Shown here one piece after another: positions 1-11,470 of a stretch of DNA of 64,000 nt. Position 1 is the stretch's first letter. Every line of letters begins with the position of its first letter. Origin of the DNA: Tolypocladium sp. Sup5 PDA-1 (taxonomy: Eukaryota; Ascomycota; Sordariomycetes; Hypocreales; Ophiocordycipitaceae); NCBI GenBank assembly GCA_000750105.3, contig JPHH03000024.1, positions 186,001 to 250,000 of the forward strand, read 5' to 3'. Position numbers and translations under genes: made by a program. Below the pieces are notes generated by a model. It was not told the origin of the DNA. It was given only the letters and a program-made list of their open reading frames with translations, and made no database searches.

Positions 1-1549
1 TCTCCAATGAGCCGTACTCTTGTGAAGGCGAATGTGGGTGGCAAGAGCTGAGTTTCTGGAGCGTCACCGGAGGAGAGGTTTCGAAATGCCGAGAGGATAT
101 TGCTGAGCCGCTATAAGCTCCCCCGACGACAAAGCCTTCAGCGTTTGCTTGGCTTTCACAAAGGTGTATGAGATCTTGGCTCGGTCGTTCAATCCCTTAC
201 AAGATTATTGCTAAACCAATGGCAGAGCATGCGACTTGCCATTCTATACCACTGCAGTTCATACTATAATAGCTATATCACTAGAACAGAACGGTTTATA
301 GAAACATTATCCTAGTCCGGTTCCTTATTAATACACAAAGCGAAAACACAATCAGGGCATGGATAGTTTGGTGGAAGCAAACTGGCCGTGCCTTCCATGG
401 CAAGACTAACGCTTGAGAGGGGAAAATCCCCTTCTTCTTGGGCGGTCCGTAGAGGGGTACCCTCACATGCTCCTGGGGTAGGTGATCCTCTACCATCGAA
501 CGGCCACGGGCTGCGAATTTAGGATTAAAGTCATTACGGTAGCATAAAGATACTAAAGGTATTATGCCTCTGTCACGTTCAGTTGGCTGGGTTCGATCAA
601 GCATCGTGACCATAGTTACCCACAATGCGTGAGACACTTTGTCAGAGAGTGGCATGCACAAGGGGCGTGCAGGAACCGATATAACGATACATACTCACTC
701 GGATGGACTGGTTCTGCAGGACATACACAGCAACAATACACACCCTTACAATATTATCTAGTTTACGTGACACACCTTGCCAACGAACCAGTCGCTCCTC
801 TCACCACGCATGAGATTTGCCCAATCGCAACCCCGCACTTACGCTGAAGTCAGTTTAAGCTCTGTGGCACTATAACCTTAATACCTTTGCCAGCCGCCCC
901 TGCACGGGCAATGCTTACGTAAGTTAAGCACCAAAGGTGGGACCCAATACAGGCACGAGGCCCCGTGCCTGTATTGGGTCCCCCCGTGCGCCTATTGGGA
1001 GCCACCAAAGGTCAGGTACCTATTGAGCGCCTAGAGTACTGCACGAAGTACATACAATACAGCGATACCAGCAGTCCGTTGATTGTCAGGGAAGAGGGAC
1101 GCTGCTTCTGTTGACGATGTATTTCGACAGACAATAGAAACGCAGGCTTAACTTAATGGTCCAAAGTCGAAGGCTCTAGTTTCAGATCTTTACAGAATGG
1201 GGTGGCTCGGTACTGGTCATTTATCTCTCGCTCGCGACTTAGACTCACAGCTCTTAATGTTTTAGGATCGGAAAATTTAGAAGTAGCTTGGAGCACACAA
1301 TGGTCAAAACTCGACGTCAGGTACGTAACTTTGCATTGCAGTTTATGGCGAGCTATTCGTGGCACGAGTCCCCCGATAACAGCAAAAGGCATGATAGACT
1401 TTATCAAGTCTCTTGTACCGGCCGCGGGGCATCGAGGAAGGCATTGGGGGTTGTATCGATGGATTCCAAGCCTGCAAATCCCTTTAATCCCAAATTTACC
1501 CTGTATGAGGAATGCTGAAACATATCCAGGGCAATGTGACCTTGAATCA
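1..1549. other. intergenic, no supported gene
   Basis: I see no convincing gene here. The open frames are short, overlap each other on both strands and match no family I know. The one clear structure is the perfect inverted repeat at 939-982, listed separately. Confidence 0.5.
939..982. repeat. perfect 18-bp inverted repeat with 8-nt loop
   Basis: The left arm GGGACCCAATACAGGCAC (939-956) is exactly complementary to the right arm at 965-982, separated by eight bases. A short direct repeat, CACCAAAGGT, lies just outside on each side (near 929 and 1002). A T-rich tract expected of a bacterial terminator is absent and this is a fungal genome, so a hairpin from a small transposon remnant is the likelier reading. 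Confidence 0.75.
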
Positions 1550-2602
1550 TCAGGCAGGAGACCCTTTCTTTTCACCAATCACTACAGCGTTCCCCGTTAT
1601 GAAGTTCTTGGCCATCCATGCCCAATCGATGACGACGAGGGCCATGATGAACAGCACCCCTGTGATGACGAAGGGGGAGACAAGCTCTGATGTGCTGGCT
1701 TGACACTGGATCTGGCCAACACCAATTGCAGCTGAGAGAAAACTGAGGAAGAAGCCCATAGTGTAGTCCTATGGCAAATAAGGTTAGGGGGAGATTCTTG
1801 CGACAGCAATCGGCGTGAAATGGCACACCTTATAGGTAGTAATGAAGAACATGCCGTAGGCAAATATTGCCCAAATGAAGATGCTACCGATTATTCGGGC
1901 AGCAACTTCGGATTGGTGCGGTACCATCAAGAATCCATTCCAGTACACAGCCACAAAAGTCCATGCCAGAGGCCCAGAAACAACAGGGGAGTGAATCAAG
2001 AGCGGAAGGGTGTTGTGGCGGAAATAGAGGGTGGACAAGTTGATGAAGTTTAGTGCCAAGATTGCCTCGGCCCAGTAAAAGTGCGAGCGGACAAAGACCA
2101 TGACAAAGGTGAAGTGTAAGAGATTATTCAGGATGAAGTAACTATTAACGCTAGCTGCTGCGTGAACGCGATTGGCGTCCTTGCTGAAGAGCTGCGTTAT
2201 ATAGCCCAGCTGCAGGTGAAAGAGGCCAAGCCTGCTCCCGATAATAAGTTATTGCCGAGGTCTTTAATCTAGTAGATGCGGGGCACAGGATATGATTACC
2301 AGAAGAGGCACCCCATGATGGAATTCATGGTGAATGCGCTGGGGTGCAAATAGCTCTGAGTCCAAACGTTCTGGTCCATAGTGGCGTCATCGTGAGACTC
2401 ACGGGTGGCGTAGCACACCGAAGTGACGACAGACGCTACCCAGGAAACAACGGAGAGAATCTTGAATGTGAAGATGACACCAGAGCCATAAGACTCACGC
2501 TTGCAAAATGGAGAGTCTGTGAAGGCCGTAAGTTAGCTTTGTCCTTTAGCCAATTATCAGGAGAAAACGCAAGCATCACTCACAATTGCTCCACAGTCCC
2601 AT
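1550..2602 (-). CDS. DUF1774 family multi-pass membrane protein
   Basis: This is a four-exon gene on the minus strand: 2602-2584, 2516-2300, 2231-1829 and 1768-1550. All three introns (67, 68 and 60 nt) start with GT, end with AG and keep the frame, giving 285 residues. The product matches my memory of fungal DUF1774 proteins: an N-terminal arginine-glutamate motif, about seven hydrophobic segments and the central signature FVRSHFYWAEAILALNFINL, followed by a YFRHNT motif. No catalytic activity is known for the family; the product should sit in a cellular membrane. An apparent pair of stop codons near 2290 falls inside intron 2, so the gene is intact. The first exon is only 19 nt long. Confidence 0.85.
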
Positions 2603-4311
2603 AATGCCGAAATATGTGGTCGATGGAAGCGAATTGGTAGTGGAGTGTTCAGTTTGTATAAGGTAGAGACCAAGCTTGGATGAAAAGATGTTTCCGGTTT
2701 ATGGGGCCCGGGACACAACGACCACTTATAACTTAAATTCGCATCAGTAGAATACAGGGAAACAGAATGTCACAGCCGGGACCACTGTAATATACAACAC
2801 CATAGAGTAGCACCGTACTGGCGTTATACATAGTGACATTACGGTACGTATTAATGGGACACGGCAGATACCGCATGAGCAAACGCCAAAACCGGATGTT
2901 ACAGCCGAAAGTGGCGGTAGGCACATATGGCTCCAAAAGCGGCGAGATTCGAATTAATGGGATACAGGTGAACTTCCACCTAGTAAAGTGTTTTTCTCGA
3001 GCCACCCTCGGGTAAGAGGTCGCATCCTGGGTACTCGTAGAGCTGTTTCCCAGTACTGTATCACCGGTTTTGATGCGGCAGAGCATCAGGCGGCGATCAT
3101 TCCGCTCGCTCTGCGGGTTGGGATGCCCGCAGTCGAGGAGCATACCTCGAAGGGCCTTGGTAGGGTTTACATACATCTGGATTTAACATTCCAAAGTTAG
3201 CTCTAGGCCCCAAACAGCCTCCAATCATGCGTCGCGCGTTTCGTCGTACAACCGTACCTGGCGCCCGCATTGAAACACTGCAATCCCCGAGTTTGATCTT
3301 CAAGATTGAAGAAGACAGCGTGACATTGCCCACTAAAGCGCGAGCAAACCCAGCTCCCACGAAGAAGGAGATGCGGGAGAAACGTGCTAGACAGGATGGG
3401 TGAGCGAAACGAAGTCAGATTTTATATAAACTCATATACAGACTGGTGGCTTCAAACCCAATGCGCCGCTCAAAGACAGTGCTTTGTCCTCCCACGTTAA
3501 ATGGGGAGTCCAGGCACAGGTCCGGACCCCGTGGCCAATCTTGTGTGCCTGAGATTTGTAAGGGAGTGCCGTGCACCACGGGCTTGTAAAACAGGTACAG
3601 CGATATGGTCTCATACCAATGCATGACTACATGGACCAGCTCTGGGACACGTACTATAACAATACACGCACGCCGAATTATGACAATATTGTATGTAGGC
3701 TACGTGACAAGATTCAATGGATGCCACCGTGGGGATAACCTATGTCATCGGGTCGGGCTCTACTTACGGGCTCTATAATACCGTGAAGCTGTTTGCGAGC
3801 GCAGTTAATAGTTAAAGTTGAAAGAAAGAGATAGCCATCTTGCGTTCCTTTCTAAACAGTCGTTATCATATGAGACATAAGCGGTGTCCTTCCTATTCAC
3901 GCAAGAAGCCCCGGCGCACCCCTTTCTGCTACCTGTCGAGTGGCCATTCTGCACTGCGCAATGCCCCAGAAAGCCCTTGCAGTAGAGCCTTCCACATAGA
4001 ATGGACACAGCGGTATTATAGAAGAAAGACAATTGGTTGTGTAGGAATACCTATAGAGTCCAATTCAGGGGAGGAGGGATAAGGTGCTGGTCCGAGTGTT
4101 GCGCTGTGGTCGACCTGCTGGTGATGGTGTTGTCGGTGAGGCAGTAAATTGAGGTGCAAGGCTTCGCAACCTTCTGTTGCCTCGTACCCGTTACGAGGCG
4201 AGCGCCCGCCACACATTCGCGATCGGGCTCTAAGACAAATCTACTTGCCTTACTTTCTTTTTGCTCCGCAATTTAACATGCCGCTGAGAGCCTTGCCTTC
4301 TCGCTGCCGGG
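2603..4311. other. intergenic, no firm gene
   Basis: I can support no gene here. A 69-codon minus-strand frame at 3415-3624 has plausible composition and starts with ATG, and a short plus-strand frame at 3226-3402 looks similar, but neither has a motif I recognise. They could be pieces of decayed genes. Confidence 0.4.
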
Positions 4312-4611
4312 TTAGAAGTCGCAGTACTTGTGGATGTGAGTCTGTTGACGACTTTCATTACACTTTCTTAGCGGGGTGTGACTTGTCTCTTCCCGCCACA
4401 AGCTTTTGAAGTAACTTGCATAATCCGTACGTCTATTCCGTAAACAAAAATTCTTTCCGAAGCAGTCCCCGTAGCACCGTGTCTCGGACATGATGCCTTG
4501 TTCCGGGAGTGGCTCTGCAAGGGTCAGGCTGCATAGGAATGCCACAATTCCGATTAATGACAGGATAACGGCATTTCTATGGAGATACAGCGACCCAGCC
4601 AAGAGCTCCAT
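4312..4611 (-). CDS. candidate small secreted cysteine-containing protein
   Basis: The frame encodes 99 residues from the ATG at 4611. The first 32 residues look like a secretion signal: a short basic stretch (LHRN), a long hydrophobic core (AVILSLIGIVAFLC) and a small-residue cleavage region ending in LTLA. The predicted mature part is about 67 residues, hydrophilic, with five cysteines, three of them clustered as C-x3-C-x5-C. This layout is common among secreted fungal effectors and defence peptides, but I recognise no family, and the odd cysteine count leaves one unpaired unless an exon is missing. A chance open frame cannot be excluded. Confidence 0.4.
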   Translation of the reverse strand: MELLAGSLYLHRNAVILSLIGIVAFLCSLTLAEPLPEQGIMSETRCYGDCFGKNFCLRNRRTDYASYFKSLWREETSHTPLRKCNESRQQTHIHKYCDF

Positions 4612-6743
4612 GCCGCTTCGGAGGTGGCTGCGGCCCGTCCCCGCTTTAAAGTCCAAACTAGCAGCGCCTCACCTGGGCCCAATTGCGGTGTGCAATCACA
4701 TTGCGACCTACAGTGATTGGCGAGGACAGGGGGCTTCCGAGGCGGAACAACGGACCCCTGCTTGTACACAATTACGGGCCAACAGTCACATTACCACGCC
4801 TAGACATGCAGCCGAAATCCCCCCCTACCCCCTACTGGTCAGTTCATCGTTCCGTGAGTCATACTGCAGTTTCGTCTCCCTGGCGTCTGGTCCGGAAGTT
4901 GGCGTCAATGTCCTTCGAGCTAAGCGACGGGGCCTTCCATGCCGCAGCCATCGACACACGTGTCGCCGATCACCGCGAATTTGTTGTTGCGATTGGTGAG
5001 GCTGGGCCGCTCCAGACCGTGCATTTCGCTGCAAAACAGAAGTTTCTTTGTGCCCAGGGCTGGCTGGGGAGCTGGAGTCTTGGAGACGCCTCGAATTCGT
5101 TCAGTTTGACTCTTGTCATGACTGCCTTCTGTTAAATAAAACTCACGGTGGCCATAAAACGACGTGCAATCATTGCTCGAACAATCATTGCCGGAACGGA
5201 TAAGGGTTCAACGGATCTTCAGAGTACATCTTAGCCTGTCACATTACAGAGATGCCTCGGCTCTCGTGTAATCGCCAAGGCATCTAGTAAACCTTCAAGT
5301 TCTGATAAACCGTTCAAGATGTGATCGTCGGGGCATCTATTGAACTTTCACGCCCTCAACCATGGGCAACCTCCGTTGGCCGTGTATCACAGGCCCCAAT
5401 GGCCCAAGATAAAGGGAATCAATTTCACCGTTCAATTAGGTAGAAAAGCAAGAGTCTTTCAATGTCAATTTCAACTCAATTGAAGCCCTAGTCTTGTGAT
5501 ATAGCCAATCACTATACGTGATACCTTTATCCGGGCGGAATCGGTCGAGGTTCATCCACGAGAAAACATGACGAGAACCGCATGAATATCGCATTAAAGT
5601 AGCCTCGTGCTTTCAGATATGCAATACTCACGATGTTTGCGTTTGCTGTGGAGGGCTCCAAAATGAATCCCGCTTTTGTTGCTTTGTTTGAGGATCCCAA
5701 GGAGAAGAAACGTCACATAGCGTCTGGGACTCCACTTGGGCAACTTCCGGATGTAGGCTTTCGCTTCCCGTCGCTGGAAAGACGACGCGCTGACGGGCTC
5801 ATTACCGTCTCACCCTTCGAGGGCCATGGGCGTTTGACTGTAATAATCGTGCATACGAGGAGGAACGTAGAACGGTTGCAGCGATTGGGGTATGATACGG
5901 CTGTTGGATTAGAGGACGTACAACCCGTGTATGGCTCTTGGGCCTCTTCCTGTCGAGTACACTACAATGTTGCGATGTATATAGCAAGGGGCTGCTGCTT
6001 GCAGACATGATTGATAGTAGGATGTATTGGTGTCGATGCTGGCTATCAATTATCGGTAAATCGCGTTGCCAGAAGAAAAGACAACAATGGTTCACTTGAA
6101 CATGATACGGCGTATATGGGAAGTCGATTTTGTCAACAATGACATCTCCTCGACAAGCTAGAGTGCAACTGGCATGCTGTCTGGAGCCTTGGGTCGACTT
6201 GACACCCTCCAGCTTCTTAGCCCATTTCATGTCTAGCATAACTTCTATCATAGTGAACAGTTCGTCCAGAGACACTCTAGAGTAGTTGCACAAACAGTTT
6301 CGAGTGAACTGACTGACAGGAAACTTCGATGGCTGAGCGCTCATGCTTGCGCAATATGCGAATAGGCAGTCTCAGACATTATACATGATAGACATATCGC
6401 AAGAAGTACATACACTATGTTATAATTAGCAAATATTTAGGAACGTGCAACATGGTTTCCTTGCTATCGGAACGATCTGGCTCCAGGAAAAACATTGCTC
6501 TCCGGTGTGGGCGACAGTATTACCAAACTATGGACGCTGGTCGCGATGGCATCTATTCGTAGTTGCTGTGGCCGCGCGAAGTTACCCCATCCCCAAGAAC
6601 GTCTCTATGTAAGGAATCAAAACTGCAATAATGATATCAGTTCCCATTTTCCAATCACCTCCAGGACTAGCTCTAACGCAGATACATATACATGTTGGTA
6701 TTTCATCCCTCTCTAGTTCTAGCGTGAGCTCGCGCGAAAATTA
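4612..6743. other. long stretch without a firm gene
   Basis: Two frames deserve mention. At 5633-6010 (+) there is a 125-codon frame starting with ATG, and at 5802-6344 (-) a 180-codon frame whose first 90 residues have protein-like composition. They overlap antisense between 5802 and 6010. Neither shows a motif I recognise. The rest has overlapping short frames on both strands and nothing I would call. Confidence 0.35.
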
Positions 6744-9700
6744 TTAGTCCCATCCAAGAGAATTCCCCGCTGCGACTGGCGTGGATATCTTGGTTTTACG
6801 AGCTGACCCGCTCATATTTCTGTGCTTCCCGCCACAGCTCAGTTGGCCACCAGCGCCCCTGTTGGTATACACGTCATAGCCCAAAGGAGCAGCGCCCTTC
6901 CTTGCAGGATTCCGTGTCTCTCTGTAGCGCCTTTCTGATGAACTCTGACTGTTTTGACTGCTGGAGCGTCGATAAGGCTGTCTCTTGCCCTTGTAGCGGC
7001 TGGCGATGACGAACATGGCGGCACCAAACATGACACCTATACCGACGGCGCCCGTAGCAATGCCTATAGTGGTGGCTCTCTGCTTCGAAGATTGGCCACC
7101 CTTATCATTGGAGGCAAACGCATCGTTATTGGAGCTTGGGCTACTGGTAGGGGGAGCGCTCTTGCTTGGTATACCACCAACGTTGATGTTACCGTAGATA
7201 TCGATCTTGGGATTAATGAGAGCTGTGAGGTTTCGCACTAGGTCATCCGCATTGTTATATATTCCGGAGTTAGGCGTCCAGAGGTCCATCTGGAGCTTGT
7301 CTATCAAAGTGTTTGGATAGTATAGCTTGGCGATAGTGGTGATATAACCCCACCTGTCCCTTGTGTCGTAAGGTTCCAGCGCATAAACCAGAACTGTAGT
7401 AACAGAGAAGCCGCCCGCATCAGCCAGGGCCTGAGGAAGAAGCTGGAAGATCTCCAAAGCGGCATCAACATTGCTTGAGACAAAGACGTAATTCAAAGAG
7501 GACAAGAAACCAATCTGAACTGGGGAAGTCCCTTCTGGAGGCGGTAGATTAGAACCACCAGGTCGAATAATTTTAGGCAGCGCACTAGGGAGAGGTTTTG
7601 AGGAGGTGACGGTTGGAGCTTGAACCGGAGCCGATGAAGTTAAGGTTGTGTCCTTGACAATCGTCGTAGCGAGCAGGCTCTTGTCAGTGTCCGAAACGGC
7701 AGCAATAGACGAGGTGTTTGACCCGGACGTTGTGCTTGCGCTAAAAAGGGAGCTTACTGAGGGGATTGAGCTGACTGAGCCGCCCGCCGAGCTTGCCACG
7801 ACATCTGAAAATGAGGACAAAGTCATAGTTGGCTTGGCTGCAGAGTTGTTTACAGATATACTGTCCTCAAGAGTGGAAGCTTGCGTAACCTTGGTGGCAA
7901 GCGACTGAGTCAACATAGATTTTGCCTCTCTGTGACTCGAACTGCCGCCAGCTGGGATCTCTTCCGGCGAAATGGCGATGATAGGACGACTCTTCAGATT
8001 GCTGCTAGCGCTTCTTGTGCTGGAGGAGTTTATTACCTCCAGGGAATCAGGCCTTGACGAGACAGAAGTTGGCTCGGGGGCCGAAGATGTCAAGCTCGCC
8101 AAGCTAGGCAACTCCGGTGCCGTATACGACAACTTTGTGGACGAGGTCGCAGGGTCTGGCTCAATGCGAGATGTCAGCGGTGGTGAGTGTAGGTGGGCTG
8201 ATTCCTTTGTAGCTATATCGCTGGTTGAAGCTTTCTTTGTAGTGTTTGCTAAAACTTGTGTCGAACCTATCGTGCCAGTCCCAGGTGATGGGGTGCCAGT
8301 TGGAGTCTCGGAAACATACAAGCTGCTATCGTCGGCCGGAGGAGCGTATGTAGGCAACTTCGTCGATTCTGTGACCCGAGTAAGAGTCATGGGAATTGTC
8401 TCGAATGTTTCTTTATTTGGACTTGTTGACTTGTTCTTCTCTAAGCTCACTGAGCTTGAGCTAGACGCAGTTGTTGTAGGATGCACACTGAGGTTACTCG
8501 AACGCGTCAAGAAACCTTGCCCGCTGGCAGGCAATCCCGATTCTACTATCGATGTCGTCGATTTGATGGCCACGCTGAAGGAGGTAGAACCAACGATTGT
8601 ATTAGGTACGCTCAAGATGCCTGTCTGTGTCGAGGACCCTGGCTCTGGCTCTCTCGTTGACGCTGTCGTGTTAGGCGTCGAAGTGTGTTCAACAGCTGTG
8701 TTAGACGGGCTGGGAACAACGATTGTCGTGGGCAGACCCAGGATGCCAGAGTTAAGTGAGGATTCTGGCTGCTCCGTTGGCAATTCAGGTTGGTCTGTCG
8801 AAGTCGTCAGCGCGACTGTTGTGGAGACGCTGGGGACGACGACTGGGGTAGAAACACTCAGAATACTTGATCGCGTCGATGACTCTGGTCCTGCAGTTGG
8901 CTCTTCTGGCTTTCCTGTCGATGCAGTCGGTGTAACTGTTGTGCTAAAGGAGCTGGCAACAACGATGGTGGTAGGCACACTCGAGTTGCCTGTTTGTGTC
9001 GAGGACCCTGGCTCTGACTTCCCCGTTGATACCGCCGCATTATGCGTAGAGGTCGGTGTGACTGCTGGAATGGGGGAATCGGGGACGACATTCGTGGTTG
9101 GCGCACTCAGGATGCCTGAATTTGTTGAGGACCCTGACTCCTCCGTCGAAACTTTCGGGTTGCTTGTCGAAGTAGTTGATTCGGCTGTTGTGCTAATGGA
9201 GTTGGTGACCACGATTGTCGTGGGCGCCCTCGGTATGCTCGAGATTATTGAGGACTCTGGCTGTTCCGTTGACACTTCCGCTTTGCCCGTCGAAGCTGTC
9301 GGCCCGATCGTTGTGAAAACGCTGGGGTTTATGGTAGAAATACTTAGGATACCTGATCGCGTCGACAACTCTAGCCCCTCAGTTGGCGCTTCCTGCTTCG
9401 CGATCGAAATTGTCGGTGACACCGTTGTACTAACGCCGCTACTTCTCTCCTCACTCTTCCTCATGAGGTCAGAAGTCGTCGCCTCTGTGCTTTTCACAAT
9501 AATAGTTGTCGACTTTGATATCTCGTAAGCAGAGCGAGGCGAGCTCGAGGTCTCGGGAATCAATTGCGTGGAGATGAAGCCACTGACATTGTCTCTTATC
9601 ATCGAGGATGCTGACGCGGTATCAGGCACACTGCCTTGCGGAGTGGATGACACGTCTCTGGTTATGGTGGAGCTAGGATATTGGCGTCTATCGCGGTGAG

Positions 9701-9791
9701 GATGATAGATGCGAGGTCGCTGGAGTGGAGGTTCGGCGCTGGCGAAGGCCACCAGAGCAATTACTAGGATTGGGCCAGAAACCATGTCCAC
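6744..9791 (-). CDS. Msb2-like signalling mucin (transmembrane glycoprotein)
   Basis: This is a single-exon gene of 1015 residues. Residues 1-19 form a signal peptide ending in ASA. Residues 20-750 are dominated by Ser, Thr and Pro, as in O-glycosylated mucins; within them lie about seven copies of a roughly 41-residue repeat (residues 145-435) built around PTTIVV and STEQPESS. Residues 758-865 resemble the conserved membrane-proximal domain of fungal Msb2, with QIGFLSSLNYVFV, ALEPYDT and GYITTIA. A membrane helix follows at about 906-928 and then an 87-residue Arg/Ser-rich cytoplasmic tail. Msb2 proteins are surface sensors that feed the filamentation MAP-kinase pathway and are shed by proteolysis. 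The topology is clear; orthology to Msb2 itself is inference, and another mucin sensor is possible. Confidence 0.8.
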   Translation of the reverse strand: MDMVSGPILVIALVAFASAEPPLQRPRIYHPHRDRRQYPSSTITRDVSSTPQGSVPDTASASSMIRDNVSGFISTQLIPETSSSPRSAYEISKSTTIIVKSTEATTSDLMRKSEERSSGVSTTVSPTISIAKQEAPTEGLELSTRSGILSISTINPSVFTTIGPTASTGKAEVSTEQPESSIISSIPRAPTTIVVTNSISTTAESTTSTSNPKVSTEESGSSTNSGILSAPTTNVVPDSPIPAVTPTSTHNAAVSTGKSEPGSSTQTGNSSVPTTIVVASSFSTTVTPTASTGKPEEPTAGPESSTRSSILSVSTPVVVPSVSTTVALTTSTDQPELPTEQPESSLNSGILGLPTTIVVPSPSNTAVEHTSTPNTTASTREPEPGSSTQTGILSVPNTIVGSTSFSVAIKSTTSIVESGLPASGQGFLTRSSNLSVHPTTTASSSSSVSLEKNKSTSPNKETFETIPMTLTRVTESTKLPTYAPPADDSSLYVSETPTGTPSPGTGTIGSTQVLANTTKKASTSDIATKESAHLHSPPLTSRIEPDPATSSTKLSYTAPELPSLASLTSSAPEPTSVSSRPDSLEVINSSSTRSASSNLKSRPIIAISPEEIPAGGSSSHREAKSMLTQSLATKVTQASTLEDSISVNNSAAKPTMTLSSFSDVVASSAGGSVSSIPSVSSLFSASTTSGSNTSSIAAVSDTDKSLLATTIVKDTTLTSSAPVQAPTVTSSKPLPSALPKIIRPGGSNLPPPEGTSPVQIGFLSSLNYVFVSSNVDAALEIFQLLPQALADAGGFSVTTVLVYALEPYDTRDRWGYITTIAKLYYPNTLIDKLQMDLWTPNSGIYNNADDLVRNLTALINPKIDIYGNINVGGIPSKSAPPTSSPSSNNDAFASNDKGGQSSKQRATTIGIATGAVGIGVMFGAAMFVIASRYKGKRQPYRRSSSQNSQSSSERRYRETRNPARKGAAPLGYDVYTNRGAGGQLSCGGKHRNMSGSARKTKISTPVAAGNSLGWD
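8485..9360 (-). repeat. degenerate ~123-bp tandem repeats inside the mucin gene
   Basis: About seven in-frame copies of a roughly 41-codon unit encode the Ser/Thr/Pro-rich repeats of the mucin. The copies differ at many positions but keep a valine-rich PTTIVV block and an acidic STEQPESS-like block. Such arrays usually vary in copy number between strains. Confidence 0.7.
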
Positions 9792-10778
9792 AATGAGTTG
9801 AAATGTATTTACTCAATGTGGGACTGCGGTTTGCGATCCGTTGAATAATCCTTGCGGGGCTCCCGAACATGTCCGTGGCAAATACTTACACACAAGAGGT
9901 ACTGTACTTGATAACTAGTAACAGCCAGCACAGTCAAAGGCATGAACGCCGGATTTAGGTCCGCAAGTGACTATGTACCAACTACGATAAATTATTCTCG
10001 TCCGTGTGTCCAATGAAGTCGAGCTCTCTAAAAGCCGATTCTTTCAGTAACATGGCTCACCAGCTTTACAGGATGGAGACGGAGGCACCAGTTCACTGAG
10101 GTATTGAGCTAGTTGTGGATATTTTTGGTCGTGCTGTTAGACATGCCAAGTTTAGAGTGACGGCACAATATGATGCAGTGCTACGTTTCTAGTACTTCGT
10201 TCGCAGCACGTACATGACGATCTCTGACTGCCCAAGAACTCTCACGGCGTCAACAAGATTATCCCCACATCAAAGGAGTTATCAACACTTCCTTCGACGT
10301 TCACATCTATCTTCAGGGTAGATATTCTCTGCGAGAAGCCAGGCGGGCAAAATGTGAATAAGAGAGCGTTGGTCAAGGTGGCAATACTGCCGTGCGTTGT
10401 GTGGACTACAACTTTAAGCTAGTACAGTACATATGTACAGGGTAAAGGTTGTTCATCCATCACAAGCCAATTATGCTTGGACGTAAGGTTGGTTGAGACG
10501 TTGCTTCAATTGCGTTGGATAAGTCCGTTGTCTGTAAAGCCTTGACGTCAAGGGATTCATAGCCTCTGAAAGCTAGACGTGCGGGACAAATTGGCCACGT
10601 CTAGGTCATAAGCTCACGGGATAGACCTCAAACAATGGCAATGGCCTAAGTAGTTGCTCATCTTCAACGCGCACAGACTGTCCAGGGTCTTGGTAATACA
10701 GGAATGCCTTTGTTTCGCAAGCAGCCAATACTAGCTAACTCCTTTACTTCTAATGATGAAACGCCTCGATGGCGTGAA
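9792..10778. other. upstream region of the mucin gene, no gene seen
   Basis: This stretch of about 1 kb carries no supported coding frame. It should contain the promoter of the minus-strand mucin gene. No regulatory element stood out well enough to call. Confidence 0.5.
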
Positions 10779-11470
10779 TCATGAAGTCACAACCGATATC
10801 AACACCCCTGAGTCATGACTTCGGAGTCTGAATACGCAGCACACAGTGTCTTGAATCAAATATACATATATACAGTACTTATATGAGAGCATATGAGCTG
10901 AAATTGCACGTATAGAGCTCACGCAGCCCTTGTCCATCTTGGGCCAAACGAAACCATACAGCGTCAAGTGTCGCTTACATCGCGGGCAACACGATCGTGC
11001 ACAGTGGTTGCTTTGATTTACGACGTAAGAGCTGCAATTCCCGCACTGCATCCACATCATGTAAGGTTGAGAGAGAAGGAGCGGCGTGAGCATGTAGTTG
11101 CCAGGAAGCCAGTAGCCTGTTGGTGTCGAGGCCGCGTTGGTGAAGACGGCCTGTTGGCAATCCTTGCTTGCAGGATGCAATTCCTCCCGCCCTTCCGTGG
11201 CTGGCACTTCTTGATTTGGCATTTCAATGGAGATTTTGCTGAGCTTCGGCGCGGTTGGTGCGGTCGAAGACTTGACGGCCGCTTTGGACAAGAGGATGGG
11301 CGCGGATATACTGGCGGAGGGTAACCGGGGAGACTGAGGTACTTACGAGCTCCGTAAATCCAGAACTCCAGTCACATCGGAGCTACTTTCGATACTGTCC
11401 TCCGTCTTTGGCGCTAGACCAATCCTTGTTGTGCAGCCGCGGACGCCAGACTTCGGCGACTTCAGGAGCA
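10779..11470 (-). pseudogene. fragment resembling the C-terminal zinc region of SET9
   Basis: The frame at 10779-11291 contains YMLTPLLLSQPYMMWMQC followed by C-x2-C, then C-x-C-C-x2-C and the block CPRCKRH, LYGFVWPK. I recall this arrangement from the C-terminal part of fungal SET9 (KMT5) H4K20 methyltransferases. No SET domain is visible upstream. An intron-like segment (11292-11340, starting GTAAGT) links it to an upstream frame, but the frames do not join cleanly. After the WPK motif the reading frame turns into low-complexity sequence. I read this as a dead partial copy of SET9; a divergent stand-alone zinc-binding gene is the alternative. Confidence 0.55.

Noticed and set aside
589..602. 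GGGTTCGATC resembling a tRNA B box
   Set aside because: No A box, anticodon arm or acceptor stem can be paired around it.
2270..2300. Stop codons suggesting that the DUF1774 gene is dead
   Set aside because: They fall within a 68-nt intron with GT and AG ends that restores the frame exactly.
4490..5135. Overlapping plus-strand frames of 150-169 codons
   Set aside because: Several frames on both strands are equally open, and none reads like a protein family.
7972..9528. A 518-codon open frame on the plus strand
   Set aside because: It lies entirely antisense to the mucin gene; its openness follows from the repetitive Ser/Thr codons, and it has no motif of its own.
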